Assembly (NCBI GenBank): GCA_001931875.2 | Contig: MSJH02000792.1 | Coordinates: 460,734 to 524,733 of the forward strand | Direction of reading: 5' to 3' | From: Byssochlamys sp. IMV 00236 | Taxonomy: Eukaryota; Ascomycota; Eurotiomycetes; Eurotiales; Thermoascaceae | DNA: 64,000 nt | In this document: positions 12,134 through 24,612 of the stretch, one piece after another | How positions within the stretch are numbered: the first letter of the stretch is position 1 | How the letters are laid out: each line of letters begins with the position of its first letter | Program-made: the position numbers and the translations under genes | The notes under the pieces: generated by a model | Database searches by the model: none | Seen by the model: only the letters and a program-made list of their open reading frames with translations | Told to the model about the DNA's origin: nothing

Positions 12134-14130
12134 GACTGCTGGACAGCAATTTGGTTCTCTTGATTGACAGAATCGCGAGAGCCTTTCAAAGGCCCTTCGG
12201 ATACCACGAATGGCCCGGAAGTAGTAAACGTCTTTTTGCTTGATAGAAGAAAGCTCGAGCACCTGTGACGGGGCTCGAGGGAGTGGCAACGCTCACGCCA
12301 GGAGGCTAAGCGGGTTCAATGCCCGCGAGAGGCTGAGACGACTAGGAAAAGCTCGACGACTAGCAGAGAGTGGAAGCTAGGCATTGGGGGTGAGCCCTGG
12401 AAGAGGGGTAGGGGAAGCTTCGGATGGGGCGTGATGGTTGACGGTGCGATGCGAGTGCCAGTGGAGGGTCCAGGGTAGTTATTTAGGTGTTCAAAGACCC
12501 AGCGACAGGCTTGATGCCCGCTTGAAGAAGATACCAGCAACGCGAACCCGATGCGGATGGCGGCGATTGGAAATTATTGGGACAGGAGGACGGCAGGCAA
12601 GCAACGAGAATGCTAGGAGGGAGTCGCAGACCGGTGGGGTTATTCCAGAGGGAACTTGTAACTAGCGGGAGAAGTAGTGTAATATTGACAAGGATCCGAA
12701 ATGGATGGTAGGATGCAGCATGCACGACGGGGGGACTGGACTCGAGAAATGAAGACAGCTGCGGCGGAATGAACGCCAGAAAAAGATGATGTGCAGCGTG
12801 CAGCGCGACGGTGCGTGGAAAGGAGAGACGAGAGGCGTTCAGGACCTTCAGGTCGACTGAGTTGCGTCCTGATGGATTTGACCAGACCAGCACCGACCAG
12901 GGCCGTTGAACTAGTGGAGGATAGCAGACGGATGAAGATTTCGGTCAGATCGTCCACCAGAGAAGGGGATCAGGAAACGAAGGGGCATCAAAGACGTTAG
13001 ACAGGGAAGACCGTTGGATTATGATAGATAGTTCGATCGAGACATTTACAAGGGCCACGGAGAGTTCAGGAACGTTTGCTGAATGAATAATAATAATAAT
13101 GTCTGCGACAGGTCCAAGAAAGTCTCTTTGGACTAAGTCCGGAGTAGAGCTCCAGAAGACGACTTTGCACTAGACACAGGCCTCCACTATGAGTTTTAGT
13201 AGTTAGTAGTATCAAATTACGCTTCCAGACCACGCGGCAGACTTGGTATTATTATTAACTGTCTCGTGCTGGTGTGTGTGTCTATTAGGAACGGCTGCTG
13301 TCATCGAAGCTGTTGGGAAGCATTCTTGACCTTTCTCACGCAACCAACACCTACTTACTAACTAGGTGGGAATCGTTTAACAGGACAGATTGGACCGTCT
13401 TGTTGAGCTATCCCCTCGAAGTGTTCACGATGGTATTACCAACTTACTACAGAAGATGCTAACTAATTACCCTTTGGGGAAACGATGGAGGTGGTGGATG
13501 TCGTCTTTTGCTCCTCCTCCTCCTCTCCCTCTCCCCCCCCTTTTTTTTCTGGAACAGTCCGTTGCTGCATCACTGGCTCGATGGATATCGGGATCTGGAT
13601 CTTGATAGATAAAGAATGACCATCGTGCAGGTGGTTGTTGACATCTGACGGGGGGTATTATTATTATTCTTTGCCCAGGAGATTTTTGTATGTGTACCAT
13701 AGCTCGGTCGATACGGCGCCATGCCCTGACAGCTCGCGGCCTCCACTTGATCCGTGAGCCCCGTCGTTCCGTATCGACCATGATCGTCCATCCTGCCACC
13801 ATCGGCCGCCCACCTCGCATGGGCAATGCTCCAATGGCCAAATTCTCCCATCCGGGTATGTTGCCGGAACGAAGTCCAGACGAGCGATCTGACTGCAACT
13901 GTCAGCCTTGTTTCCACGGGCGCCACACGCCCCGAAAAGACGACATTATTGAGGGCATTGAGCGCGCGTCGTATGGGGCTTCACCACTGCGCTCCACCAA
14001 CCACGCCCAGAACGCCAGAGAACCCCCCGACCGTCACCCTACCGGCCCACCCTCCTTAGCCCCGTTAAATAAACTCGAAACAGCCTAAACGGCCTGACCG
14101 TGTGCTGCTTTTCCCCCCTCGAACGTCCGT
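12134..14130. other. upstream/leader region of the medA-like gene, no supported protein gene
   Basis: Several minus-strand open frames lie directly upstream of the predicted start: 12540-12316 (74 codons), 12893-12483 (136) and 12957-12640 (105). None resembles a known protein. If the transcript starts upstream they would be upstream ORFs. AAT/ATT runs occur near 13085-13100 and 13657-13671, and a pyrimidine run at about 13507-13550. A T-arm-like hairpin at about 12308-12324 has no matching acceptor stem. Confidence 0.4.
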
Positions 14131-14131
14131 G

Positions 14132-14159
14132 TAACTAACTAACTAACTAACTAACTAAC
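14132..14159. repeat. (TAAC)7 microsatellite
   Basis: Seven perfect TAAC units in tandem are visible in the gene desert upstream of the medA-like gene. Confidence 0.95.
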
Positions 14160-17100
14160 CCCAGCCCATGAGAGCGCAGCGGCTGATCGATCGCGGTGAT
14201 CCCCTCTGGCCGCCGCCGCGACGGACATTGGCCCCTCTTTTCTCTCAGCGCTGGCCAGTAGCCGTCTAGCGGCCCAATCGCAACGCACATCCGCCTTCCG
14301 CGATCGAGGCTTTCGGGTGGTTCCAATCCCATCAGACGTTGAAGCCGTGGACGAGCGAGCTGATTCCCCACCGCCGCCCCTGTGCCATGCAGACATTGGC
14401 TTTCCGTGGTTTCTTGGCGTTGGATGCTGATAGTCCTCGAAGAAAGACCGAACAGCAGCAAGTTGAACAGAATAATAATACTAGATACCAGAATCATCTT
14501 GCCAGAGCTTAACGAGGCATCTGTCGTCATATGGCGCCCTATGTCTGGAGATTATGATTCGGCGTACTCCGTATAGTCCAAGTGGTAACACACGAGTTCT
14601 TCCGCAATCGAAACAGATCACCCATCACAGCCTCAGGACGGACATCCAGGCACCTGTCAGGGGAGGGAAAAAGGGAGAACGTCCAAGCACGCGGCGCATA
14701 TCTGCAACGCGTATCTGCAATACAGAGGCTGCATCTCTCCCATAATTACTACTCTCTCCCATCTGGACTTGAACACCCCTAGTAGGACAAAAAAAAAAAA
14801 AAAAAACAAGCAGCCGGCTCCGAGCTGCGCCGCAATAATCCCACGGATTCCGGAGGCGGCATGAATCGCAACTTGGGAGCTGCAAGAAGCATCGACGGTG
14901 GATGGAGGAATTCCAGAATCGGGTTAGCTCTCCGGTCTAGTCGAGGAGGACGTCGCACCGTTGGCATCAGCCCGTCCGGTCCCAATTTCCCGCCATGCGT
15001 GTGGCGCCCTCGCGATTGGTGGTGTCACACCCCCGGCAGGCAACCACAGTGATCGATGCAGGGCGCGCAGCACCGTCTATCGCTCGTTCGAAGCTTCTCT
15101 AACCCTCGACAGTGCTCCGCCATCTGCTTCGATTGCATCGATGTTCCATGGACGGGATAGCACGGAGGAGAACAGCCCGTTGCGAAGGTATCCCACTGCG
15201 GCCACACCGCGAATCAGAAAACTGCATCGTTCGAGACGATGTCCTGCGTACGATATGATATTATGGCATGCTTAGTTAGTTATTTTATTGAGAGCAGATG
15301 AGAAAACGGAAACTCTCGGGTTGGGTGCTTCTTGATTGGCCGTCCAGTCAAGACAGATTGGCCTTTGAGTCTTTGACAATAATAATAATAACGTCCCCTG
15401 TTCGGTGCTCCCGCAACAGCGCTCCTGCGCGGCTCCCGCTGCCTCCCGAACAAGGATTATTGGGCAAGTCACAGGGGCGATTGGCTTTTAGGCTCAGATA
15501 AGCTGGACTATCGAGTATACTAATCTGAGCTGGCATGGCATGGCATCATCCATCTGGGATTCGAAGATCTCCACAAGATTGTTCCTACGCGCCTACTCCG
15601 TACAATCAAGGTTGAAAGCGATTTACCCTGAATGGAGTAATCGATAAATGGTGAGTTTGGAGAAAATGCCCGAAGACTCGGTACACAGGGATTGCGTGAC
15701 TTCCGGACGAATATCGTATGGGCAGCATGCTGTGCCTGTTATGTGTCGGACCTCCTGGCGAGAAAACAGGTCAATCGGCCAAAGGCTTGTGATTCACAGT
15801 GCATGATGCTAGTTCTCCAGTGATTAATAATGGCAACAAACCGTCGCATCTGTGCCGTTATCAATCTTCATGGTGAAGTAACTGGAGATCGGTTGTTTTG
15901 ATTCAGTTCAGGTCAGTTCAGTTCAGGTTCGCTGCCAGGCACGGACATGGGCTCTAAAGCTTGGAGGGATCCGGGGCGCCGCAGGATACAGGGTTATGCC
16001 TCTTGATCGAGCTTTCCACCCCGGAATCACCCCTGAACTTTGAGCGTTGACAACTTGAAGACAAGCGTGATGACCCTGGCTAGGACATGATCCGCGACAT
16101 GGAATCTAAGTACGGAGTACGGAGTGCACCTGGCCAAACTCGGATCTACGTACGGAGTAGTGGAGTTAGATTTGTGCTTAGCACATGTTCATTGAAATTC
16201 AGTAAGACTTAAGAACGCTTTCTGAGCCTCATAGCTCTCTTCAAACAACAGTCCGTCCTTCTGCGTCATTTATCGAAGCCACCGCGCTGGTCCAGTCTTT
16301 CTACGTCCGTAAAATGTGGGTAGGTATTACAGTAGCAGTTCCGGAGCGTTGATGGATGCGAAACATAACCAGCAATTTGAATGGCCTTCCATTCAGTGTC
16401 GATGCAACTGCGACCGGCTACTAGGCGCATCTCAATAACACGAGCCTGTCCACCGCCAACCACGATTTAGCGAATTGAGTTGATGAGATGAAAGAACTCC
16501 TTTCCAACTGGCAAACGACGGATATGCATACGGCTACGCACATACAAAGGACAGAACAGTCAGCACTATCATTTCTAAAGTGATCAAACCGATTTGGGGG
16601 TGGGTATTATTTGGCTCCGCTCAAACCCCACTTTCTCAGAACCTGCTCTAGAGTACGGAGTAGGGTAGCAACACCAGCGTATTCTGGTATCACTCGGATC
16701 CATGGATCAAGTGCTAGATGCACCGGAAGAGGGAACGGAACAGCTAACAATGCTGGTCCCAAGCCTCGAACTTACAAAGGCGTCTATTCCAGAGCAATCA
16801 ACCCTACCGTCGCTAGCATAATAATAGAGAAGCCTTTGGCCCAACAGCAGTGACAAACTGACCACCACGATCATATGTGCGTCTAGTCTCGGGCTATGTG
16901 ATCTTTCCAGGAAGAACTCCGCTGCAGAAGGCTGTTGTTATCTGGGGGCAATCTCATCGAAAAAAGAAATGTTCAGTGGATCATCCTGCGACCCCTCCTC
17001 CTCCAGAAGCCATCCATGACCTAGCTGGGCTTGTCCGAGTGGATAAACCTGGAGTCATAAGTTCCCAGCGGGACGTCTGTGCTCTCTCACGGCAGAGAGC

Positions 17101-17856
17101 TATACCCAAGGCAGACGGAGCGCACGTTCATGTCCTCAAGCCACTTGATTTTAGTGTCGAGTTATACTTAGGTACCTCGCAGTAGAGTAGGCGCCCGCCG
17201 CGTCTAGAACCTGGTCAAGCTGAAGTTCTCACGAGAATAAGCCTGCCTAGACCTAGCTTTCCACATGCTGTCCGATCAGCTAACCCTTCCGGCCGCTCTT
17301 CAAACTCAATATGCACGCGATAGGGGGTAGATAGTCTACTCCGTGCAGTGCTTGTTCAATAATAATCTCTGCGGGCTTAATTGTTGAACCATGCCGAATT
17401 CGAGATTGCCTGATGATGACTACTAGCCAGCCCCATCGTCGTCATTCTTTCCTTTCTTCAGATGTCAACCCCCCACTACGCTCTAAAATGGAAGGTCATG
17501 ACAAAACAGTGGCCGAGGCCCTCTAACTAGTTAACTAAGCAATGATATCTTTCCAAGAAGAGTAGTAACTGGGTAATCAATAAAGGACTAGTGTTCGCAA
17601 GAACATGTGATCCGAGCCCGCCGTACTCCGTAGTTCTGCTGTCAATGCGAGAGTAACTAACTATGGTAGTCCTCCACCAAGATCGACTCCAAGCCGGCAT
17701 GTAACCGACGGGTCTAGCGACCGAGGCTTAGCTGAGTCTGGCAACAAGCTGCGTTCAGATGACCAGACTAGTATCTAACCTCTCGTTTCAGAAATCAACA
17801 ACACAAGTTTAATTTTAACAATCTCAGGTGAGAGTGCCAGTGTAGCTGCATTATTC

Positions 17857-17899
17857 CCTTTCTTTCTTTCTTTCTTTCTTTTTCTTTTTTTTTTTTTTT
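17857..17899. repeat. polypyrimidine tract (CTTT)n / poly-T
   Basis: TTTC/CTTT units run into a poly-T tract immediately before an assembly gap. The tract is the likely cause of the break in assembly. Confidence 0.9.
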
Positions 17900-17907
17900 G
17901 CGCAGGT

Positions 17908-17927
17908 NNNNNNNNNNNNNNNNNNNN
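17908..17927. other. assembly gap (20 N) with duplicated flanks
   Basis: Twenty N are flanked on both sides by the same 11 bases (tttgcgcaggt at 17897-17907 and 17928-17938). The repeated flank suggests two contig ends that overlap, so the gap may contain no missing sequence. Confidence 0.85.
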
Positions 17928-19904
17928 TTTGCGCAGGTGACACGTACTCACTTTAAAAAAAAAAAGGTATCTATTCTAGTGCTGGATCCACAATGGGCTG
18001 AGATTCATAATCTATGTCATAGCGGATCGAAAGCCACTTAAATCCGATAGGCTATACAGTACGCACGGCATCCTTTGAAGGGAACAAGCTACCATCGTTT
18101 CATTCGTTCCCAGCCCATTTAGCATCGGTCAGCCTTTTGTAAGGGGATCAGACCCGGCAGATCGACAGTAAGGACCTGGGATGATGGCTTACAGGATGCA
18201 GAAGCCAAAAAGAAAAAAAAAATATCAATCAGACATGGGGGAAGATCATAACGCAATGAGGAAGTTAGCTGGTACGGTAACTGGCATGTTCAACGCTGCA
18301 AGTTCCCACCCCTTCGAGTGCGGTCTTATACGGAGGGAGGCATTATTACGGCATCATAAGCTGAAGGTGCAGCACCGACTCTAGTAGGTACTGTAGTAGT
18401 AGTGTCCCGACTCCCTAGATGGCCTCCATTATTACCAGCGAGAGATCATGGCGGGAGTATGTGCGTTCCAAATCCCGAGTCCTTATCAGTATTTGCATAT
18501 GGCACTGATGGAGTGTTACACAAGCTGCACAGCGTGACTGGAGCCCTTTCCAGGCAACAACTGCACATATCTAACGTAATGGCTAGGTAGTCTTGGGGAT
18601 ATATGGTATCTGCTGGATTGAGTACAGAAGTTGGCTTGACATAATAATACAAGCGGTAGTTAGCTAGGGAAGTACAGTAGATTAGAGTTAGATGACCAGT
18701 GTCTCATCATGTCTTCTATGATATTGCTATATCCCTATATCACTTCTAAACTCAAGCTGCATATACCTAAAACCCTAAACCACTTCAAGATCTATAAGTC
18801 TCCAGGAACCTAAGAGCAGGATTATTCATTCACTGCCCGCTGAACAGACACTCCTGACTCGATCAATGTACCGCTGCGAACGATCCGAGAGCAGTTTCGG
18901 TTTAAATGACCGTTCTCGCCGACACGAATCCAGATATAGAAAGGCCTCGACCTGACAATGTCGCATGGGCGTTCGCCTAGGTAGGTTGCATGATCGTAGA
19001 GTGGAGCTATCTAGTCGTTCCTTTCGACTGTTTCTTTCAGCCCTGATAGATAGTTATTATTATTATACTGTGCATGCCTCTTACAACTTATCTCTTTTTA
19101 GAAAACGGTGTATACTGTAACCGCCCAATGGGGATAGATAGACAGGACCCACGTAATTCTGAGAAGAGGACGCAGGAAAAAAAGAAAAAATAAAAATAAA
19201 ACCCCCTAAATACTTGAAGTTCTTCAAAAAAAAAAAATATCCAATACCAATGCACAAAATCCAGTGCATGGCATCAGCTACGGCCAGAACTCCAGAGTCC
19301 CCGTGCGCAATCAGGGGACGGACCTGGGGCTAAATTACGGGGATGAGTTCCCGCGGTTCCCAAAATCGAAAAAGAACAAGAACAAGCGTGATGTGATCCC
19401 TGTTTCCCGTCGCTTTCCAACGTTCAAAACGTTAGTTAATCCACGATTTCAGCTTATCTATCTAGCGGACATATTCGCTTCTTCGAGGTCCTCCAGTTTC
19501 GATATCCGGAGTGTTTCCCGTTGCGTTAGTTGGTAGGTATCTAATAATTTATGCTCCACCTCGAAATGCCTCTTATGGCTTCGAAAAATTCTCCGAGAAC
19601 TTAATCAATAGCGACGTTTCATGATGCTAGGTGTGCAGTTCTATTGGATAGGGAACAAAAAGATGAGAATTTCTGCGTTATTGTCGTTATTGCGGCGTTG
19701 TCACGGACTCGAGACCTTGGGGCATATATTTGACGATAAACGGCTTCTGAGATCCGAAGCCCGCTCCAGTTTAGGGATCAACTAGTGGCTTGCACTGCGG
19801 GAATGAGGTCCGACGGTTTCGTGAATGGTTTAATTATTGGCCTGACTCACAGGTCACTTCTGGAGATGAACAATCATAATGATAGTAATAGAAGCTGGCA
19901 GAGG

Positions 19905-19975
19905 TGATCCGCCAAGACTTTCGACTCAAGTCGCGGCGCACAGCTTGAGACGCTACCCTAACGACCGGGCCAACT
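19905..19975 (-). pseudogene. possible degenerate tRNA or tRNA-derived element
   Basis: On the minus strand the segment has a D-arm-like start (TGGCCCGGTCGTTAGGGTAG). It also has a perfect 5-bp stem with a 7-base loop where a T-arm would be (gactt/aagtc at 19916-19932). The loop lacks the standard TTC start, and no 7-bp acceptor stem pairs. It is therefore at best a decayed tRNA or tRNA-derived repeat, and chance similarity is possible. Confidence 0.2.
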
Positions 19976-22565
19976 CTGATATTTGCCATCCTTTATTCCC
20001 ATTACGAGTCATTAGGAGGTCCCCCATTTGAGTCTCTGGAGAGATAATCATGATTCTGCGGAAGGGAAAGTCCAGAACGATCTCTTAATCGACACGCCTC
20101 CTTGATTGCTCCCGTCCCGTCTCTTACTTGGGTCTAAATTAGTCGACTTAGGGCTTTCCGGGATGTCTCGGAACATAGAAAGCGACACGATGTGATTGCA
20201 GGATCCTGGAAATCAGGCATGCAGAGTCACTTCGGGGGGAGTTGGTCATCCACAAGGGTTATTATCATTCGAGGTCGTTAGGAGGAACTCCATCTGCGTC
20301 AGCCTATCGCGGCTTACTCAGCTGCTATACTTCAGCCAGATCAATTGAGATGATGGTCGACGGACTTGAAATATCGGACATTTTCCATGTGACGCTCCAC
20401 CAACGTTCCTTGAATCCGTGGTTCTCTTGAGAGTCCTGTTTCTATGATCATGCCATAAGTGGGATCTGCGAAACCGGTGCGCGGTCGCCAGTACTCCACT
20501 GCAACTTACCTATGCTTGGAATTTTCGTTGAGAAACCCCATGCGGACGACATCGGATTTTATCATTTCACATCCGACCTGCTATTCTCATTCGATCTAAT
20601 CGATGAATTGGCGAATGGCGAAATTACAGACAATCACCGTAACCGCTGTCATCATTCCATTGCCCTCTTTGGAGCTCGGCATTTCAACAATTTGATAGAG
20701 GCAATGTTTCTCGGAATGTTACTGTTCTCCTCAGTTCGCTATCTTTCCCCGAATTTCCGTCAGTGGGGGATGCACCGATGCCTCTATTTGGGGGGTCTCC
20801 TACTGTTGTGTATGGCAATAACTATGTGCTGAATGCTGACGGACAATCTGAAATCGCAGGCATCGTCGTGGTTAGCCCGTCTAACGGTCCTGTTTGTCAT
20901 TACCCCTGCAGACTTGCATTGCAGTTGACATGATGTTGAGACCTTGATGCTGGTATATCGAACAGGCTTCTCCGCAAAAGAGCGCAATTATGACGGAGCT
21001 GATCGTCACAAATCTTGCCATGTGTTGCTATGCGGAATCGGCATCAGGGCCACTCAAGGTTAAACCATCAATAACGTTATACCTGGTGATCTACTTGATC
21101 AACATTGACACGTGTAGGCAGGCATGAAAGGCTTTATGTCTAATATGATTCCACGTCTTCGTCAGTGGTGATCTCTTTCCCTGCCAACATAACCTATCCC
21201 CGTACTCTGTTGTTGACGTAAACAGTGGGTTACTCGAACACCCCTGTTTAAGAGTCTTGCACTCTCAGGAGACTGACTATACATACAAATCTTGTGCACA
21301 CTTTCTGATTCAGTCTCAGAATGGAGGTCTGAATGGCCGTAGGAGAAAAACAGATATAGAAGCTTTTCTTCGAACTATTCTTGTTTTGCCTCAAGCAGTA
21401 TACGCATCTATTCTCTTATTTTACTGCTACACATAAGGACCTTTCGCGTTATTGTCCGTATTTGGCCATATAAAAAGCACTAGACTTGATATCTTATAAT
21501 AACGGCGTAAGCAGTTCTGATTCCATTGCATGAGGTTAAACCCGTTCGTCTATAAGTTATTTCCAAGATCGAAGTTTGCTTTATAGAATAGAAAACTCGA
21601 ACGGCAAGGAGGATATATACTTACCACGTGCCCACTTTTGACGAATAGAGAGCATGTATTCAATCTCAGGGCTGATACAATAAGATTCCGAAGTACGCGC
21701 ATAACTGCCAAACATACTAAAGGAAGTACGAAGAGAACCTATCTTAATCATACATTAATCATAATACAACAGAACACACTACATGTGTAACTATATAACT
21801 ACACCCCGAACTTCCAGCAGCCAACAAACCTGGACTGGAGATCCCATCACCCGTTCTCTACATTTAGTCCAGTGGTCCCATGCTAGACTGCAACCCAGCC
21901 CGTGCGCATAACTCTACATGTATGTACCTGTGATATCTCACACGCTGGAGATGATTTTCCTTCTAGAAGCTACCAGGTTTAGACGGATGCGAGTCAGGAT
22001 CATTGCGGCCGGGGGTGTGATAAGTCGGCGACCCTTGAGGGATGAACTTCAGGGTATAGAAGATAATCCCTGAGTCTGTCTGCCCCTGACATGTCCATGT
22101 CCATGACCTTGTCCGATCCTTGTCTTTTATATAGTGCTACTAGGGGTAAATTCAAGATATATTGTTCGTCTTGTATCCAATCTAGTGTGGTCTTTGAAGA
22201 GTTTCTTATGTCTTTCCTGCTCGTTGCTGGGCTGAACATACGACAAATCAGAATTCCTGCTTTTCGTCTGCTATCGTGAGTTGTTGGTGTTCACAATGAA
22301 GTTTTAGAGTATATGATTTCAAGCGTCCAGATACCTACTTCACATGTATCGGAACTTACCGGTCAATCTTTTGATTGGATGCAGAGGAACGTTTTAGATT
22401 GGAGTTGAAGTCTCAGGCTTATGGATGTCACAGACCGAAGAGCAATTTGATAACCCTATCAAACTATGCTCCCAAGCGCTGTCTAACTAACTAGTTAACT
22501 GAGGCTTTGAGTAGATAAAACAGTCATACTTGCTCCTGCCAGCCCCGCGACGATGGCGCGCCTAG

Positions 22566-22575
22566 ATCACGTGAT
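22566..22575. promoter_or_regulatory. ATCACGTGAT palindrome (E-box type) upstream of asparaginyl-tRNA synthetase
   Basis: A perfect 10-bp palindrome with a CACGTG core lies about 145 bp before the start codon at 22720. CACGTG cores bind bHLH factors of the Cbf1 type in fungi; binding here is inferred only. Confidence 0.5.
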
Positions 22576-22719
22576 GCTACCACATACCCCTCAAAAAAGT
22601 ACAGCGAATTTGGCAATCGCGCTAAGGACCCCTCCCCTTTGACTCATCGGAATCGCAACGAAGACCAGCGCGCGCTGTGCCAGACCTCTTCTGATCGCTT
22701 CTTCAGTCAATCTTGCACA

Positions 22720-24612
22720 ATGGCGGTCATATACATCGACGAGGAGAGAGGCATTGATGCGCCTGAGACTCAGGGCACTGAGGCCGCGCCCTTCAAGAGT
22801 CTGCAGGAAGCATACCTCGTGCGCGGGGCCGATAACGAGTACCAGGTGAAGAAGAAGGGCGAGGAGGAGTACAAACCCGCGGCTAGCTCCGCTCTGAAGA
22901 AGGCCGTTAAATACGCAGATGTCCAGCGCAAGAAGCGTGAACAAGCGGCCAAGCAAGCCGAGAAGAAAGCGGAAGAAGAGGCTGCGCGTGAGGCTATCCT
23001 GGAACAGGCCAAGAACATCAAGATTTCGGAGGACGAGTCGCTACCCAAGGCCGTTCTCATCAACATCGCAGAGACGGATCCCAAGGTTATCGGAAAACTG
23101 CGCAAGAACAAGGATGAGCCCAAGGAGGGAGTTGTGCGCGTGCGAGTTCAGGGACGTGTCCAGCGTTTGGCCAAGCAGGGTGGACTTATCTTCATCACGC
23201 TGCGTCGTGGACTGAACCTGATGCAGTGCTTGCTTTCCGGTCAGCTTTCTAAGACATACGATGCCCTGACCCTCACCCGTGATACTTCGATCGAGATTTT
23301 TGGAGAGCTTTTTGAGGTCCCAGCTGGCGCTCACGCTCCTCTCAACCGAGAGCTGCACGCTGATTACTTTAGAATCATCGCCAAAGCTCCTGGAGGAGAT
23401 GACGCTTTGGCGACCCGGGTGCCTGAGGACGGTGACCCCCACACACTGCTTAACCTGCGCCACCTTACTCTGCGTCATGATAAGCCCAGCGCTGTTATGT
23501 ACGTCCGTGACGTTCTGGAGTCTGCTTTCAACACTTCCTACAGAGAACTTGCGATCAAGAAGGTCAGCCCGCCGGCTCTCGTGCAGACTCAAGTCGAGGG
23601 TGGTGCTACACTGTTCAAGCTCGACTACTATGGTGAGACTGCCTACTTGACTCAGTCCAGCCAGCTTTACCTCGAGACTGTCCTTCCTGTTCTGGGAGAC
23701 GTATACTGCATTGAAAAGTCTTTCCGTGCTGAGAAGTCCCTGACCCGTCGCCATGTAAGTTGTTCCTCTTGTTAAATTGTGTACTAGTTCACTGACAAAC
23801 AAAGCTCTCTGAATACACACACATCGAAGCGGAACTCGACTTCATCACCTTCGATGACCTCCTCGCACATCTCGAACACCTCATCTGCCGGGTTATCGAT
23901 TTGACATTTGAGGACCCTGTCGCCGCTGAGCTTATCAAGAAATACAACCCCGAATTTAAGAAGCCTGCCAGACCATTCTTGAGGATGCGGTATGCGGATG
24001 CCATTAACTGGCTGGTTGAGCACGGTATTAAGCGAGAGGACGGCAACGACCACGAATTTGGTGATGACATGTAAGTTTCAACTCCATTCGCCTTTTCTCA
24101 TTTCAGATCCGAGAGCCTATCTGGGTTGAGAAAGCATTGTGTTGACATAGTTGAATAGTGCCGAAGCTGCCGAGCGCAAGATGACCGACGAAATCAACCG
24201 CCCTATTTTCCTCACTCACTTCCCCGCGGAAATCAAGTCTTTCTACATGCAGAGAGCCGACGACGACAAGCGTGTTACAGAGTCTGTTGACGTCTTGATG
24301 CCTGGTGTCGGTGAAGTGGTCGGAGGTAGTATGAGAACCTGGGACTACGATGAGCTCCTGGCCGCCTACAAGCGCGAGGGCATCGACCCCAGCGGCTACT
24401 TCTGGTACTTGGACCAGAGAAAGTATGGATCCAGCCCTCACGGAGGTTACGGTTTCGGTGCTGAGAGGTATGTTGATTGATTTAAACACATTTGCTATTT
24501 CTAGGACCCCAAAAGCTAACATTAAGAAAGATTCCTGGCCTGGCTCATGAAGCTCTGGACCGTCCGTGAAGCGTGCCTGTACCCGCGTTTCATGGGCAGA
24601 TGCACCCCTTAA
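22720..24612 (+). CDS. asparaginyl-tRNA synthetase, cytosolic
   Basis: Four exons (22720-23754, 23805-24070, 24159-24467, 24531-24612) give 563 residues, close to the 554 of yeast Ded81. The enzyme joins asparagine to tRNA(Asn) in the cytosol. A lysine-rich N-terminal extension (about residues 60-120, [20 protein letters not shown]) precedes an OB-fold anticodon-binding region (about 145-230). The class II catalytic core follows: [10 protein letters not shown], motif 2 ([20 protein letters not shown]) and motif 3 ([13 protein letters not shown]). The C-terminal segment with [13 protein letters not shown] and [12 protein letters not shown], and [15 protein letters not shown] before it, are typical of AsnRS rather than Asp[13 protein letters not shown] at 22720 is the first ATG in frame; the longer open frame upstream has only a TTG. 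No mitochondrial targeting signal is evident. Confidence 0.95.

Larger units (their letters stand above)
14160..22719. other. gene desert, about 8.6 kb
   Basis: Only short open frames occur on both strands and none gives a recognisable product. Visible content includes the repeated TACGGAGTA motif (mostly 14.5-17.7 kb), AAT runs, a TTCAG-rich direct repeat near 15902-15929, a polypyrimidine tract beside a 20-N gap at 17.9 kb, and a tRNA-like relic at 19.9 kb. No transposase, reverse transcriptase or long terminal repeat is recognisable. The last 150 bp form the promoter of the asparaginyl-tRNA synthetase gene. Confidence 0.5.

Noticed and set aside
12307..12325. T-arm-like hairpin GCGGG-TTCAATG-CCCGC suggesting a tRNA
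   Set aside because: The following seven bases find no acceptor partner upstream, and no D-arm is present at the right distance.
13390..14088. Plus-strand open frames of 70-130 codons upstream of the medA-like gene
   Set aside because: Compositionally odd, overlapping frames on both strands, no recognisable domain or splice pattern.
15224..15244. Second T-arm-like hairpin (CATCG-TTCGAGA-CGATG)
   Set aside because: No acceptor stem or anticodon arm can be folded around it; judged to be chance.
20512..20832. 106-codon open frame with a hydrophobic C-terminus
   Set aside because: Isolated in the desert, no homology recognised, and no splice or promoter support; chance length in this composition.
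22639..22719. N-terminal extension of the asparaginyl-tRNA synthetase as a possible mitochondrial presequence
   Set aside because: It has no ATG (begins with TTG), and the first ATG gives the conserved start [11 protein letters not shown].
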